Of a stretch of DNA of 59,307 nucleotides, positions 34,542-44,127 are shown piece after piece. The stretch covers positions 1 to 59,307 of the forward strand of contig JANQQA010000018.1 in NCBI GenBank assembly GCA_028285205.1, given 5' to 3'. The position numbers and the translations under genes were made by a program. The stretch is from Bythopirellula sp. Lineage in GTDB: Bacteria > Planctomycetota > Planctomycetia > Pirellulales > Lacipirellulaceae. The notes under the pieces were generated by a model. It did no database searches. It was not told the origin of the DNA and saw only the letters and a program-made list of their open reading frames with translations. Positions within the stretch are counted from its first letter, which is position 1; every line of letters begins with the position of its first letter.

Positions 34542-36541
34542 GAGATCCCCTGCAAGAATTCAAGGGCGACACCTACGAGCGACCCAACCAGGAGTGGTTG
34601 TGCGGGCTTTCCGAAGAAGGGCACATCTGCCCAGTTGGCCCCAGCAGCCGCGGACGCTGCCCGGGCGCCGCTGCGTGCCACCCGCTCCGCGAAGGCGATC
34701 GTTGGGTCTGCAACCGCAGCGCCGCTCGCGGAGGCCTGTGTGAGAATGGGCCATCGCCCGATGGTGAGTGCTGTCAGCTCTATCAGTGCACGCCGTTGCC
34801 CTCGCTGCGAGCGCGGCGTGGAAGCTTCGTGCTCGGCTGTTTCCTCGCGACGCTCGGCGGGTTGATTTTGCTATTGAGTTCGCCAGAGCGCAACAACTTG
34901 ATCGCTCCGGGAGATCTCTCGGTGCAACACGCGCCGCTGCTCAGTCGCGGCGGAGACACCAATCGGTGCGCCAGTTGCCATGCCGCCGGCAACCAGACCT
35001 TTGTCGAGTGGATGCAGCACGCCAGCGATCCGAAGTTGGCGTCCCCTACGCAGTCGGAGCTTTGTCTAGAGTGTCACAAGACACAGATCCCACACTCGCT
35101 AGCCTTGGCGGCGCACAATGTCTCGACGGCGGAGCTGATGGCGGACTCAGATCCGACAGCTCCACGAAGACTCGATCCGACAACGGAACTCGCCTGTTCA
35201 ACCTGCCATCGTGAACATCATGGGGCAGCGCACGATTTGACGTTCATGAGCGACAACTCGTGTCAGGCTTGTCATCAGGAGCAGTATCACAGCTTCGCCA
35301 CGGATCATCCAGAGTTTGAAAACTGGCCGACTCGCCGGCGCACGCGAATTGCTTTCGATCACGGATCGCATCAGCTCAAGCATTTCCCAAAAGAGGAACA
35401 GGAGTTTGCCTGTGCTACGTGCCACGTTCAAGCTAGCGATGGCGAATTCCAACAGACGCTCGGCTACGAAGCGACCTGCGCGAAGTGTCATGACAGTAAG
35501 ATCGCCACCAGTTGGGATGCCGGTGTGGCGATGTTTGCACTCCCTATGATCGAGGTTGCAGCGTTAAATGAGGCCGGTCATCAAGTCGGACAGTGGCCCG
35601 AAGAGGTAGCGGAAGAGTTCGACGGAGCCTTGCCGCCGATCACCAAACTTCTGCTGGTTGCCGACGACGAGGCAACATCCGCGATGGCACTGTTAGGCGC
35701 CGACTTCGACTTCTTCGATGTCGATCCCGACGATCCAGAGCAACTGAAAGCCGCTGCCGACGTCGTGTTGGCGACGAAACGCTTGCTGTTTGAGATCTCC
35801 AGCGAAGGTCAGACTGCACTTCGAGAGCGAATTGAAGATGTACTGGCCCGCAAGCTAACGAATCAAGAGTTCGCAGCTCTGACGGCGCGACTTTCTCCTG
35901 ACAACCTCCGGGTGATTACACAACGTTGGCTGACGCGACTGACACAGGAAATGTCTGGTGATGTGCCGGTGGCAGCCGTTTCTGCGCCGACATCCGAGCC
36001 ATCACCAGATCGCGAGGAGGCGCTCAAACGCGTAGCAGCAGGTGGATGGCTCAGCGATCAGACGACGCTCTCGATTCGTTACCGACCGACCGGTCACGCC
36101 GATCCTTGGGTGACCGCCTGGATCGACGTCTTGACCGAAGCGACCTACGGACGTCACGCAGCGATCACCAAGCCACTGCTCAAACAGATGATGTCCCCAA
36201 CGGCTCCCGGTCAATGCGGCAGCTGTCACAGTTTAGATCGAATGGACGACGACCGTTGTGTTGTCCAATGGTTTGCGAAACGTGCGGATGACCAAACCGC
36301 GTCCTTCACTACGTTCTCGCACGCGCCTCACCTGACCCAAGCCGAGTTGGCCGACTGTCAATCGTGCCATCAGATCAATCCTCTTGCCAGCGTGATGGCG
36401 ACATACTCCGACACCAACGCGACGACATTCGAAAATGGCTTTCAACCGCTCACCAGACAAGACTGCGCTGAATGCCATACGCCCAAGGCGGCCGGCGATA
36501 GTTGTTTGCAGTGCCACAAGTACCATGTCGGAGCGAACTAA
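34538..36541 (+). CDS. Membrane-anchored decaheme cytochrome c with cytoplasmic Cys-rich head
   Basis: 667 residues from a GTG that overlaps the preceding stop. Residues 20-85 contain nine cysteines in two similar halves (CPVGPSSRGRCPG and CENGPSPDGECC). A helix at 96-114 follows a basic RARR, predicting the head inside and the rest outside. Ten CxxCH sites: 144, 176, 220, 242, 292, 314, then after a heme-free helical block of about 240 residues, 560, 607, 643 and 656 (first Cys). Doubled-CxxCH/cytochrome c3-like repeats fit the spacing. It would carry electrons from the membrane b-hemes into the periplasm. The gene converges on mutM with a 4-base overlap of the stop codons. Confidence 0.87.
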   Translation: MRDPLQEFKGDTYERPNQEWLCGLSEEGHICPVGPSSRGRCPGAAACHPLREGDRWVCNRSAARGGLCENGPSPDGECCQLYQCTPLPSLRARRGSFVLGCFLATLGGLILLLSSPERNNLIAPGDLSVQHAPLLSRGGDTNRCASCHAAGNQTFVEWMQHASDPKLASPTQSELCLECHKTQIPHSLALAAHNVSTAELMADSDPTAPRRLDPTTELACSTCHREHHGAAHDLTFMSDNSCQACHQEQYHSFATDHPEFENWPTRRRTRIAFDHGSHQLKHFPKEEQEFACATCHVQASDGEFQQTLGYEATCAKCHDSKIATSWDAGVAMFALPMIEVAALNEAGHQVGQWPEEVAEEFDGALPPITKLLLVADDEATSAMALLGADFDFFDVDPDDPEQLKAAADVVLATKRLLFEISSEGQTALRERIEDVLARKLTNQEFAALTARLSPDNLRVITQRWLTRLTQEMSGDVPVAAVSAPTSEPSPDREEALKRVAAGGWLSDQTTLSIRYRPTGHADPWVTAWIDVLTEATYGRHAAITKPLLKQMMSPTAPGQCGSCHSLDRMDDDRCVVQWFAKRADDQTASFTTFSHAPHLTQAELADCQSCHQINPLASVMATYSDTNATTFENGFQPLTRQDCAECHTPKAAGDSCLQCHKYHVGAN

Positions 36542-37392
36542 CTGAGAATCGCACCGGCCCGCTTCTGGCAGTTTCCGCAGAAAAAGGTTGAGCGCTGCGT
36601 TTGCACAATCCGCTTGATCTTCGCTCCCGTACAACGTGGGCAGGGCTCATCGACGCGTGCGTACACGCGATGCTCGTTCTGATAGCCGCCCTCTTCATTC
36701 AGCGCGTTGCGATAGGTGCCGTCACCAAGGGTTGAGCCTTCGTAGCGGATGGCTTCCTCAAGCACCATGTGAGTTGCCGTCGCGAGTGCTTGCCACTGGC
36801 GCCGTGTCATCGCGCTACACTTACGGGCTGGGTGGATGCCAGCAACGTGTAAGATTTCGGACGCGTAAATGTTGCCGATGCCCGCAACTGCTCGCTGGTC
36901 GAGCAATGCTGGTTTGATCTCGCGACGCGACGTGCCCAGTCGCGAACGGAAGTCCTCCGCTGAAATGCTCAGCGCGTCAGGCCCAAGTTTCTCCAGCCCA
37001 AAGGTGGCTTCAAACTCGACGCGAGAAAAGAGGCGAACATTGCCCAGCCCACGGCGGTCCCAATAGAGGACCTCGTCAACGTCGCCCCCTTCCAGTTGCA
37101 GACGCCAGCGCAGGTGTTCCGTGGTCGGCGGATCGACGACAAGGACCAGGCCGGTCATACGTGGCTCGATGACGATCGCGTCGTCCGTGTCGAGCCAGAT
37201 CACCACACGCTTGCCAGCACGAGACAACTCACTGATCGTGGCTCCCCGCACACGTCGGCGGAACTGTGCGATTGTCGGTGAGATTTCTATCGGCTTGCGA
37301 GTACAACGTAGCTTCGCCACATCCGTCACCCGGCAACCAACCGCAGCGAGAATCCCGCGACGCATCGTTTCAACTTCGGGCAGTTCGGGCAT
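36538..37392 (-). CDS. mutM: Formamidopyrimidine-DNA glycosylase
   Basis: 284 residues from the MPELPEVE start at 37392; the two extra upstream codons are not used because Pro2 must be N-terminal. This bifunctional glycosylase/lyase removes 8-oxoguanine and formamidopyrimidines. Pro2 and Glu3 are the nucleophile and catalytic acid. The Lys in RAGKRV contacts DNA phosphate. GIGNIYASEIL is the helix-two-turn-helix and the C-terminal zinc finger is CPRCTGAKI...CGNC (C-x2-C-x16-C-x2-C), ending KRAG. All key residues are present. Its stop codon overlaps that of the decaheme gene. It is divergent from trpB. Confidence 0.93.
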   Translation of the reverse strand: MPELPEVETMRRGILAAVGCRVTDVAKLRCTRKPIEISPTIAQFRRRVRGATISELSRAGKRVVIWLDTDDAIVIEPRMTGLVLVVDPPTTEHLRWRLQLEGGDVDEVLYWDRRGLGNVRLFSRVEFEATFGLEKLGPDALSISAEDFRSRLGTSRREIKPALLDQRAVAGIGNIYASEILHVAGIHPARKCSAMTRRQWQALATATHMVLEEAIRYEGSTLGDGTYRNALNEEGGYQNEHRVYARVDEPCPRCTGAKIKRIVQTQRSTFFCGNCQKRAGAILS

Positions 37393-37550
37393 ACACAATT
37401 CGGTCGGTAGGATTCAACTTTCAGATGCGTACGATCTTGGCACAGTGAAATCATAATTCTGCCCTCTCAAATGTGATATCCCTTGACCCTCCTCAAGCTG
37501 GAATTGACAATGAAGGATTCACGACAGCAACGGTGACCTCGGAGTAATGA

Positions 37551-38771
37551 ATGTCGACAGCCCCAGAGAAAATTTCTGCTCGTGTCCCCGATGATGCTGG
37601 GCGATTCGGTGAGTTTGGCGGACGCTATGTTCCCGAGACCCTCGTCCACGCGCTTGATCAGCTGGAACAGGAGTACGAAGCCTCGTGCAGCGATGCGGCG
37701 TTTCAGGCGGAACTCGACGAATTGCTCAAGAACTACGTCGGCCGGCCCTCGCCTTTGTACTTCGCGAAACGACTTACCGAGAAATGCGGCGGCGCCGAAA
37801 TCTGGTTCAAACGCGAGGACCTTAATCACACTGGCGCGCACAAGATCAATAACACGCTGGGGCAAGCGTTGCTCACGCTTCGGATGGGCAAGAAACGTGT
37901 GATCGCCGAGACCGGTGCTGGGCAGCATGGTGTGGCCACCGCGACGGCCTGTGCCCACTTTGGGCTGCCATGCGTGGTGTACATGGGCGAAGAAGACATC
38001 CGTCGGCAGGCTCCCAATGTTTTCAGCATGAAGCTGATGGGTGCTGAAGTCCGACCCGTGACGACCGGTTCGCGGACGTTGAGGGACGCGATCAACGAAG
38101 CGATGCGCGATTGGATGGCCAGCGTCGAAGACACCCACTACATCCTCGGTTCGGTCGTCGGTCCGCACCCATTTCCGCGAATTGTGCGCGACTATCAGTC
38201 CGTCATCGGTCGCGAGACGATTGAGCAATGTCGCACCCGGCTTGATCGTTTGCCCGACCTAGTGATCGCGTGCGTTGGTGGCGGCAGCAACGCGGCGGGC
38301 ATGTTCTACCCGTTTGTGGAACTTGAGGAGGTGGATCTGCTGGGCGTGGAGGCCGGTGGGCGAAGCGATCAGCCTGGTGATCACGCCTCGCCACTAACCT
38401 ACGGTAGCCCTGGCGTGTTGCATGGTAGTTTTTCGTACGTCATGCAAGACGAAGACGGACAGACTTCGCCCGTGCATTCGATGTCGGCAGGACTCGATTA
38501 TCCGGGAGTTGGCCCCGAGCACAGCTATTGGAAATCGACCGGCCGCGTGAACTACACGTGCTGCACGGACGACGTCGCCATGCGGGCGTTCGACGCGGTC
38601 GCGCAGCTGGAAGGTATTCTGCCGGCGCTAGAGACCTCGCACGCCATTGCCAAAGCGATGGAAGAAGCCAGCACGCGACCGAGCGATCAGCGAATCGTGG
38701 TTTGCCTGTCAGGGCGTGGCGACAAAGACGCGAACGAAGTCGCTCGCCTCAAGGGCCAAAAGTACGGATAA
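37551..38771 (+). CDS. trpB: Tryptophan synthase beta subunit
   Basis: 406 residues. PLP-dependent condensation of indole and serine to tryptophan in the alpha2beta2 complex. [15 protein letters not shown] is the standard N-terminus. [14 protein letters not shown] has the PLP Lys98. [17 protein letters not shown] carries the Glu and the substrate-site residues, GGGSNAAG binds the PLP phosphate, and CLSGRGDKD is the C-terminal block. The first helices continue without a gap, so this is the standard TrpB1 type. It is followed after 99 bases by trpA on the same strand, with a dispersed repeat in between. No leader peptide or attenuator was seen in the 158 bases upstream. Other trp genes are elsewhere. 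Confidence 0.95.
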   Translation: MSTAPEKISARVPDDAGRFGEFGGRYVPETLVHALDQLEQEYEASCSDAAFQAELDELLKNYVGRPSPLYFAKRLTEKCGGAEIWFKREDLNHTGAHKINNTLGQALLTLRMGKKRVIAETGAGQHGVATATACAHFGLPCVVYMGEEDIRRQAPNVFSMKLMGAEVRPVTTGSRTLRDAINEAMRDWMASVEDTHYILGSVVGPHPFPRIVRDYQSVIGRETIEQCRTRLDRLPDLVIACVGGGSNAAGMFYPFVELEEVDLLGVEAGGRSDQPGDHASPLTYGSPGVLHGSFSYVMQDEDGQTSPVHSMSAGLDYPGVGPEHSYWKSTGRVNYTCCTDDVAMRAFDAVAQLEGILPALETSHAIAKAMEEASTRPSDQRIVVCLSGRGDKDANEVARLKGQKYG

Positions 38772-38781
38772 CAACAGGCAT

Positions 38782-38808
38782 CTCGCACAGGCGCGAAGGC
38801 GCAAGGAT
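38782..38808 (+). repeat. Dispersed repeat copy between trpB and trpA
   Basis: CTCGCACAGGCGCGAAGGCG and the next 7 bases resemble the left arm at 4107-4137 (shared CTC, GGCGCG and AGGCGC/AGACGC pattern, about 80 percent with one gap). It adds an unpaired third copy of the family, here without the GxxExxY gene and in the transcribed gap between two operon genes. Confidence 0.5.
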
Positions 38809-38870
38809 CTTCTAGAATACTCACCTTTTTGTCATCGCGCTATCGCGTTAGACCTATCCAGTTTTAAGAC

Positions 38871-39671
38871 ATGTCCAAGATCGACGAACTGTTTCAGACG
38901 CTTCGCTCCGCGAATCGCAAGGCATTGATGCCTTTCATTACCGCCGGGGATCCCGACCTCGACTTCACGACCGCTGTGCTCAAAGAGCTAGTCGCGCGGG
39001 GCGCTTCCATGTGTGAGGTTGGAATTCCCTACAGCGATCCCATCGCGGATGGACCGGTCATTCAGGCGTCGTATACGCGTGCACTCGACAATGGGGTGAA
39101 GCTGAAGAGTATTCTGGAAACGCTCGCTGGAGTGGTTCCGGAACTGTCCGCGCCAGTTGTAACCATGGTCAGCTACGCGATCATTTATCGCCACGGGCTG
39201 GAGAAGTACGCCGACGAGCTGAAGTCGCGCGGCATCGCTGGCATGATCGTTCCTGATCTGCCAGTGGAAGAATCCCCCCAGTTGGCCAAAGTTTGCGAAG
39301 CGCGGGATCTGAGTTTGATTCAGCTGGTCACCCCCACGACGCCCCAAGATCGAGCGAAGAAGATCACCGAAACTTCCAGCGGCTTTCTGTACTACGTGTC
39401 AGTAGCTGGCATTACCGGTGAGCGCACCGAATTGCCTCCTGATTTGGTCGATCGAGTGAGCTGGCTGCGCGAACAGACTCCCCTGCCGGTCTGCATCGGT
39501 TTTGGGATCAGCAAACCCGAGCATGTCAAGCTTTTAGCGCCGGTGGCTGATGGGCTGATTGTCGGGTCGGCTATCGTACGACGGATGGCCGCAGTGGACG
39601 ACAAGGGGCACGACGCGACGCTGCAGCAAATCGGCGACTACGTGGCTTCTCTGCTGACTGCCCTCGATTGA
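38871..39671 (+). CDS. trpA: Tryptophan synthase alpha subunit
   Basis: 266 residues. Cleaves indole-3-glycerol phosphate to indole and glyceraldehyde 3-phosphate and channels indole to TrpB. MPFITAGDPD opens the barrel. EVGIPYSDPIADGPVIQ holds the catalytic Glu49 and Asp60, at the same numbers as in the Escherichia coli enzyme. YYVSVAGITGERT is loop 6 with its closing Thr, and GFGISKPEH plus VGSAIV bind the phosphate. The ATG at 38871 is the only sensible start. It is cotranscribed with trpB, and the 99-base spacer is longer than usual for these genes and contains a repeat copy. Confidence 0.95.
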   Translation: MSKIDELFQTLRSANRKALMPFITAGDPDLDFTTAVLKELVARGASMCEVGIPYSDPIADGPVIQASYTRALDNGVKLKSILETLAGVVPELSAPVVTMVSYAIIYRHGLEKYADELKSRGIAGMIVPDLPVEESPQLAKVCEARDLSLIQLVTPTTPQDRAKKITETSSGFLYYVSVAGITGERTELPPDLVDRVSWLREQTPLPVCIGFGISKPEHVKLLAPVADGLIVGSAIVRRMAAVDDKGHDATLQQIGDYVASLLTALD

Positions 39672-39903
39672 TTTATTATTCTGGCGCGTAAGTGTCGTCA
39701 GGCCGATATTAGATTAAGCGGCATACCGAATAAACTGAATTTGACTTGCCTCAAAATTGCAAGGTAAAATTGAGTTGGTTGAGTCGTGATCTGATTCAGC
39801 AAATTTCTTGGCGGCAACCATCTGCTCACGACCTAGCCGATCCCTGCACCTGGTGCTTTGGCGAATCAAAGCATCTGGGTGATCAAGCACTCGGAGGTTG
39901 TCG

Positions 39904-40461
39904 ATGCAAGCAGACTATCCACGCCGACGTCCCGACGGTTCTCGTCGCAGCGAAGTACTCCGACGTTTCTTCGCCGGGCTGACGGAATATACCTTCTCCA
40001 CGCAATTGGGCGTAGCTGATCCGCCGCTGGTCGACTACCTATCCGAGATGCTCGTGCACTTCGTCCGCACCGATGCGATCTACGGTGTGCGAACCACGAC
40101 GGGACAGCGTCTCTCGCAAGTTGCTGACATGCTGGCCGAAGCCCAAGCACGCCAGGGAGCCGCCCGCCGCCGCCTGCACCGTCACATCGGTGACTTCACG
40201 CTGTTTTGGACCGGCCTGTATCCTGAAATCGCCGAACGCCAACGGCAGGGTCAAAAGGACAGTTTGCTCGACTACCAAGACCAAGGCAAACGCAACTACC
40301 TGATTGCCAGCCGTCTGCCCGCTGATAAACAGTCGGCACCCGACGAGGTGCTAGAACGGTTGAGCGAACGCTTCGAACTCTGCGTTTACGGCCTCGGTGA
40401 AGTCCGCAAGCAATGGGAAGAACGCGAAGGCGAAAGTGACGGGCCATTGCTGTTGGGGTGA
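39904..40461 (+). CDS. Conserved-looking protein of unknown function
   Basis: 185 residues. GGAGG lies about 8 bases before the ATG at 39904; a TTG two codons earlier is in frame but closer to that site. The protein is soluble, Arg-rich and helical (SEVLRRFFAGLTEYTFSTQL, then GVADPPLVDYLSEMLVHFV; SQVADMLAEAQARQGAARRR, and HIGDFTLFWTGLYPEI). It ends in a Glu-rich helix. No family was recognised. It lies 233 bases after trpA on the same strand and converges on the ABC ATPase gene, with only 21 bases between stops. Confidence 0.55.
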   Translation: MQADYPRRRPDGSRRSEVLRRFFAGLTEYTFSTQLGVADPPLVDYLSEMLVHFVRTDAIYGVRTTTGQRLSQVADMLAEAQARQGAARRRLHRHIGDFTLFWTGLYPEIAERQRQGQKDSLLDYQDQGKRNYLIASRLPADKQSAPDEVLERLSERFELCVYGLGEVRKQWEEREGESDGPLLLG

Positions 40462-40482
40462 GGACAAGCACACCTCACTCGG

Positions 40483-41409
40483 TCACGTCACCAGCCCCTT
40501 GGTCACCATCATAAACACATCCTCCAGCGTCGGCTCTTTGTCGGCGAAGGACACCAGACCGCAGTCGGCTGCCACTAACGCTCGCATTAGGCGCTGGACG
40601 TCGGCGTCGTTGCCGTGCACCTCAAACGTGCAACCGCGTGGCGTGAGTTCGCTGTTGCCGACTTTTGGGTCGCTGCGAATCAGACCGACGCCCTGGTCGG
40701 GATTGCCGTTGAAGCGGGCTTCGATATGACGGTTGCTGGTAATCTTGCGATAGACCTTTTCAATCGGTCCGTGTAGCAAGAGTTGGCCGCGTTCGATGAT
40801 GCCGATTGATGTGCAGCAATCGGCCAGTTCGGTCAGAATGTGGCTGGAGATGAGAATCGTCTTACCCATGCGGCGGAGTTCTTTCAGCAGAGCCTTTACC
40901 TCCAGCCGGGCGCGTGGGTCCAGTCCGCTGGCCGGTTCGTCGAGAATTAGCACGGGCGGGTCATGCACAAGCGTCTTGGCGAGGCAGAGTCGTTGCTTCA
41001 TGCCGCGTGAGAGGCCATTCACGAAATCGTCACGTTTGTGCGTCAGGTCCAGCAGTTCCAGCACGTCGGACAACACTTCTTTGCGACGTGCTTTAGGCAC
41101 CTGATACGCGACAGCAAAAAAGTCGAGGAACTCCCACACCTTCATCCCGTCGTAGACGCCAAAGTTGTCCGGCATGTACCCCACGCTGCGACGCACGCCA
41201 ATCGGATCGTTGTTTACGCTATGGCCATTCACGCGACCTTCGCCGTGAGACGCCTTGAGCAATGTCGCCAGAAATCGAATCGTGGTGCTTTTGCCGGCTC
41301 CGTTGGGACCGATGAATCCGAACATTTCGCCGGCTTCGATCTTGAGATTCAGGTTCTGGACGGCAACGAAATCACCATAGTGTTTCCCGAAATTCGTAAT
41401 CTCGATCAT
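40483..41409 (-). CDS. ABC transporter ATP-binding protein
   Basis: 308 residues. Walker A is FIGPNGAGKSTT, the signature is NGLSRGMKQRL, Walker B is VLILDEPASGLDPRAR, and ILISSHIL contains the switch His. YMPDNFGVYDGMKVWEF, then DFFA, at the Q-loop is typical of ABC-2 exporters and of CcmA/NatA-type subunits. The C-terminal 80 residues form a small beta-domain. The natural permease is missing; the gene follows the 863-residue membrane protein gene by 38 bases, so the two probably act together. Substrate unknown. Confidence 0.9.
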   Translation of the reverse strand: MIEITNFGKHYGDFVAVQNLNLKIEAGEMFGFIGPNGAGKSTTIRFLATLLKASHGEGRVNGHSVNNDPIGVRRSVGYMPDNFGVYDGMKVWEFLDFFAVAYQVPKARRKEVLSDVLELLDLTHKRDDFVNGLSRGMKQRLCLAKTLVHDPPVLILDEPASGLDPRARLEVKALLKELRRMGKTILISSHILTELADCCTSIGIIERGQLLLHGPIEKVYRKITSNRHIEARFNGNPDQGVGLIRSDPKVGNSELTPRGCTFEVHGNDADVQRLMRALVAADCGLVSFADKEPTLEDVFMMVTKGLVT

Positions 41410-41447
41410 CCAAAAGGTCTCTTCTGCTGTTCTTGAGTTGCAGCGGA

Positions 41448-44039
41448 CTAAGGCGTCACGCCGAAAATTTGGGGCTTTAGTTTAATCACATCGTTGCGGC
41501 TGTTGACATCGGGGCGAGATGCAGGCAGCGGTCCATACCCCAGATGGGCGAGCATTACTGTCGAACCAATAATCTGTGAGGCCGCCGGAGCGACTTGTGT
41601 GCCCGGCAAGACCTGATCGATCAAGCCGACCACTCGATACTCGTCGCGTCGATTGGACATGGGGTCTTCCTGACCAGGGAAATCGAAAGCGATCTTGGAC
41701 AGCCCCTCGACGTCGACGAGCGTTGGATTCTCTGACGCGGCCCGCATGCGCTCGTCAGCGAAGGGCGATTCGTTCGCTGCGAATTGGGTCGACTGCAAAC
41801 CGAGCACGGCCGACTTGCCGTTTTCCAGTTCCCCCAACCAACAGCTTTCATAGCGCTCATCGCCGCCTTTGAAGTAGCGCCGTACCACGGCGACATCGCG
41901 AAGATCGTAGCCCAAGCGGTTGTCGAGCTGGAGATGTCCGCGAGACGATTCACTGAGTCGCAGCGGACCTTCGCATGTGAAAATCTCCTCGCTGTGCACC
42001 ATCTTGGTCGACGCCGAGGAAACCGCGAGCCCGCGGAGCTCCGTTTCGTTTTGCTTCTCGAATACGACGTCCCAGATACTCTCGCGGACCGCTTTTTGCT
42101 GCGTGCTGGAGGGAAAAGGCGTGGCAATTGCCGTGGGGCTATCAAATTCCACGTCGTAAGTGGTCGACAACGATGAGTACAACGCCGTAAAGCGGCTCAG
42201 CAGTCCGCGCGGATAATCGTCCTGCAGTTCGAGCAAGGCGACTTCGGTTTGCGACCGCACGAAGCCAATATCAAGCTGTGCCTGACGAACGATCACCAAT
42301 GTGCCCAGCAGTGCGACAATTGGCGCGGCGATCCACGCCCACTCAACGCGATTAAGTGTCCGAAAGACCATCCAGTTGAACGGCACCAGAATAACCAAGT
42401 ACAGACCCACACTCGATAGCACGAAGCCCGCGCCGGGTACGCGTACTGCCGCCGCATCGGTCAGAACATCGCGCGCGGCGCTGGCGACGGGGTTAAAGTT
42501 GCTCCACGTGCCGATGCCGCCGACACGATCGATATTCGTTCTGGTGACCGTATCATTCGGTCCAAACAGATTCTGCACAGTCTCCTCGACGCTCCATTGG
42601 TTGGCTTTGGTCTTTGAGTCGCGTGCGAACACGCGCAACCCTGTGGCAAAATGGGCGTCGAGCCTGCGACTAGTAAAATCGACCCAACCAACCTGTGCTC
42701 CGCCGTAGGGGCCTTCCCTGAAGAACCGACGAGGCCGTCGGAAGAGGGCACCGTTGAGAAAGCTATCGTAGCCCGGCCAATTGATGAAGTCTCGCTCTGC
42801 CAGTTGAATTGCCGAAACGACGACCGTGCCGCGTCCCACGTTTCGCTCAAAAAACAGCTGCCCGCCGCCGGCCAATTCTCTAGTACCTTCCAGTGGCGCA
42901 AGTTCCAGGCCAGACCAGGGCTTCGTCGGCTGGAGCGCTGGCGGATTTTTGCCGCGATCGCGTTGTGACCAGTACTCGGACCAACCACTTAAATCGTCTG
43001 CCGCCAACGTGCGTTGCCCTGTCGATTTGACGGGCAAGTATTGCTCCAGAAAGCTCCCTCGCAACGAATCGAATGAATCGGGTCCGTTGATGATCAGACG
43101 TCCGCCCCAGTGAATCCAATCGAGTAAGGCCGACTGCTGTTCCGAGGTTAGGCGTGTGGGATCGACTTCATCCCAAACTACGTGTGCGACGCTCGTCCAA
43201 GTGAGTGGATTGCTTGGCAGTGGCAATCGCTTCGTTGCATCTGCCAGGTGCACGCGATAGTGCGCTTGCGAAGCCGCATCATCCTCTTCTTCCCACGGCA
43301 TCCGCACAGCGTCGGTGACCTTCAAGAATGCGTACTGGGAAATCTCCTTAGCCAACACGACCACGAAGTACTGGTAAGAAGGCATTTTCTGCAGTAGCGG
43401 CTGGCTGGGTATCGGTTCCAGCGAACCTGTCTGGTTGTTGCGCAGTTCCGCACGGATCTTGATTCCCCTGCTCTGCTCAGGGATGAATAGTTCGCCCTCG
43501 ATGCGCTTGGCGCGTCCTTTCGCCAGCGCCACCGGGCGCGTGGATTGAAAGGTAAAGTTCGTATGCGCGAGCGTCACCGGATAATTGTTCGAATCGACGA
43601 GCGTGGTCGAACTGCTACCGACGAAATCGTCGTAGTTGGACTTCATCTCCTGGGTGGTCGTCGTCCAGTGGCCAGGCTTCACCAACAGCACCTGCGGTGC
43701 CTTGCCGGTGGGTTGTTCACCTTCCTCCTCGTCGACCTCGGGGGGTGGTTCTTGTCCCACCAGCGCTGTCAGCGGTTTGACTTCACGCGGCGGTTTCTTT
43801 TTCTTCTGCTGTTCCGCGAGCCGCTTTTTGCGTTCCTCGACCGTTTCGTCTTCGTTTTCGGCCTGCGCCTGCGGATTGTTGGCGGAGTTGCACCCGCTGC
43901 AGCCTGCCGAGACTAATAGAACTGAAACCAACAGCAGGACGGCTGTATGGCGAAGGCCGCTCAGTACGAACGTCCTACTCGCTGCCCAGAGGCGTCCAAG
44001 CAATGGCGTGACGGAGGAATCTTTCCTGCGGTGGTGCAT
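41448..44039 (-). CDS. Large membrane-associated lipoprotein-like component, GATase-like and TM regions
   Basis: 863 residues. Begins with a long basic leader, then a hydrophobic stretch and lipobox (LLVSAGC; Cys47) and a Lys/Glu-rich low-complexity part (residues 60-85, including EQQKKKKPPREVKP). Extracytoplasmic domains follow; around residues 290-322 RLTSEQQSALLDWIHWGGRL, then IINGPDSF, resembles the glutamine-amidotransferase-like fold seen in DUF4350 and GldG-type ABC accessory proteins. Two or three helices lie at about 533-583 (VGLYLVILVPFNWMVF, APIVALLGTLVIV). A beta-rich C-terminal part completes it. The gene precedes an ABC ATPase by 38 bases. An accessory or permease-like subunit of that transporter is inferred; the family is not certain. 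Confidence 0.55.
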   Translation of the reverse strand: MHHRRKDSSVTPLLGRLWAASRTFVLSGLRHTAVLLLVSVLLVSAGCSGCNSANNPQAQAENEDETVEERKKRLAEQQKKKKPPREVKPLTALVGQEPPPEVDEEEGEQPTGKAPQVLLVKPGHWTTTTQEMKSNYDDFVGSSSTTLVDSNNYPVTLAHTNFTFQSTRPVALAKGRAKRIEGELFIPEQSRGIKIRAELRNNQTGSLEPIPSQPLLQKMPSYQYFVVVLAKEISQYAFLKVTDAVRMPWEEEDDAASQAHYRVHLADATKRLPLPSNPLTWTSVAHVVWDEVDPTRLTSEQQSALLDWIHWGGRLIINGPDSFDSLRGSFLEQYLPVKSTGQRTLAADDLSGWSEYWSQRDRGKNPPALQPTKPWSGLELAPLEGTRELAGGGQLFFERNVGRGTVVVSAIQLAERDFINWPGYDSFLNGALFRRPRRFFREGPYGGAQVGWVDFTSRRLDAHFATGLRVFARDSKTKANQWSVEETVQNLFGPNDTVTRTNIDRVGGIGTWSNFNPVASAARDVLTDAAAVRVPGAGFVLSSVGLYLVILVPFNWMVFRTLNRVEWAWIAAPIVALLGTLVIVRQAQLDIGFVRSQTEVALLELQDDYPRGLLSRFTALYSSLSTTYDVEFDSPTAIATPFPSSTQQKAVRESIWDVVFEKQNETELRGLAVSSASTKMVHSEEIFTCEGPLRLSESSRGHLQLDNRLGYDLRDVAVVRRYFKGGDERYESCWLGELENGKSAVLGLQSTQFAANESPFADERMRAASENPTLVDVEGLSKIAFDFPGQEDPMSNRRDEYRVVGLIDQVLPGTQVAPAASQIIGSTVMLAHLGYGPLPASRPDVNSRNDVIKLKPQIFGVTP

Positions 44040-44127
44040 TTGCAGCGAGTCGAAAAACGGTTTGCTTGACGAATTGACCTACCAATAGCAGGAATATTCT
44101 AACCGATTCCTCCTCCGACCGCAGGAA

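Noticed and set aside
37467..38228. A 253-codon minus-strand frame at trpB
   Set aside because: Antisense to unmistakable TrpB active-site blocks.
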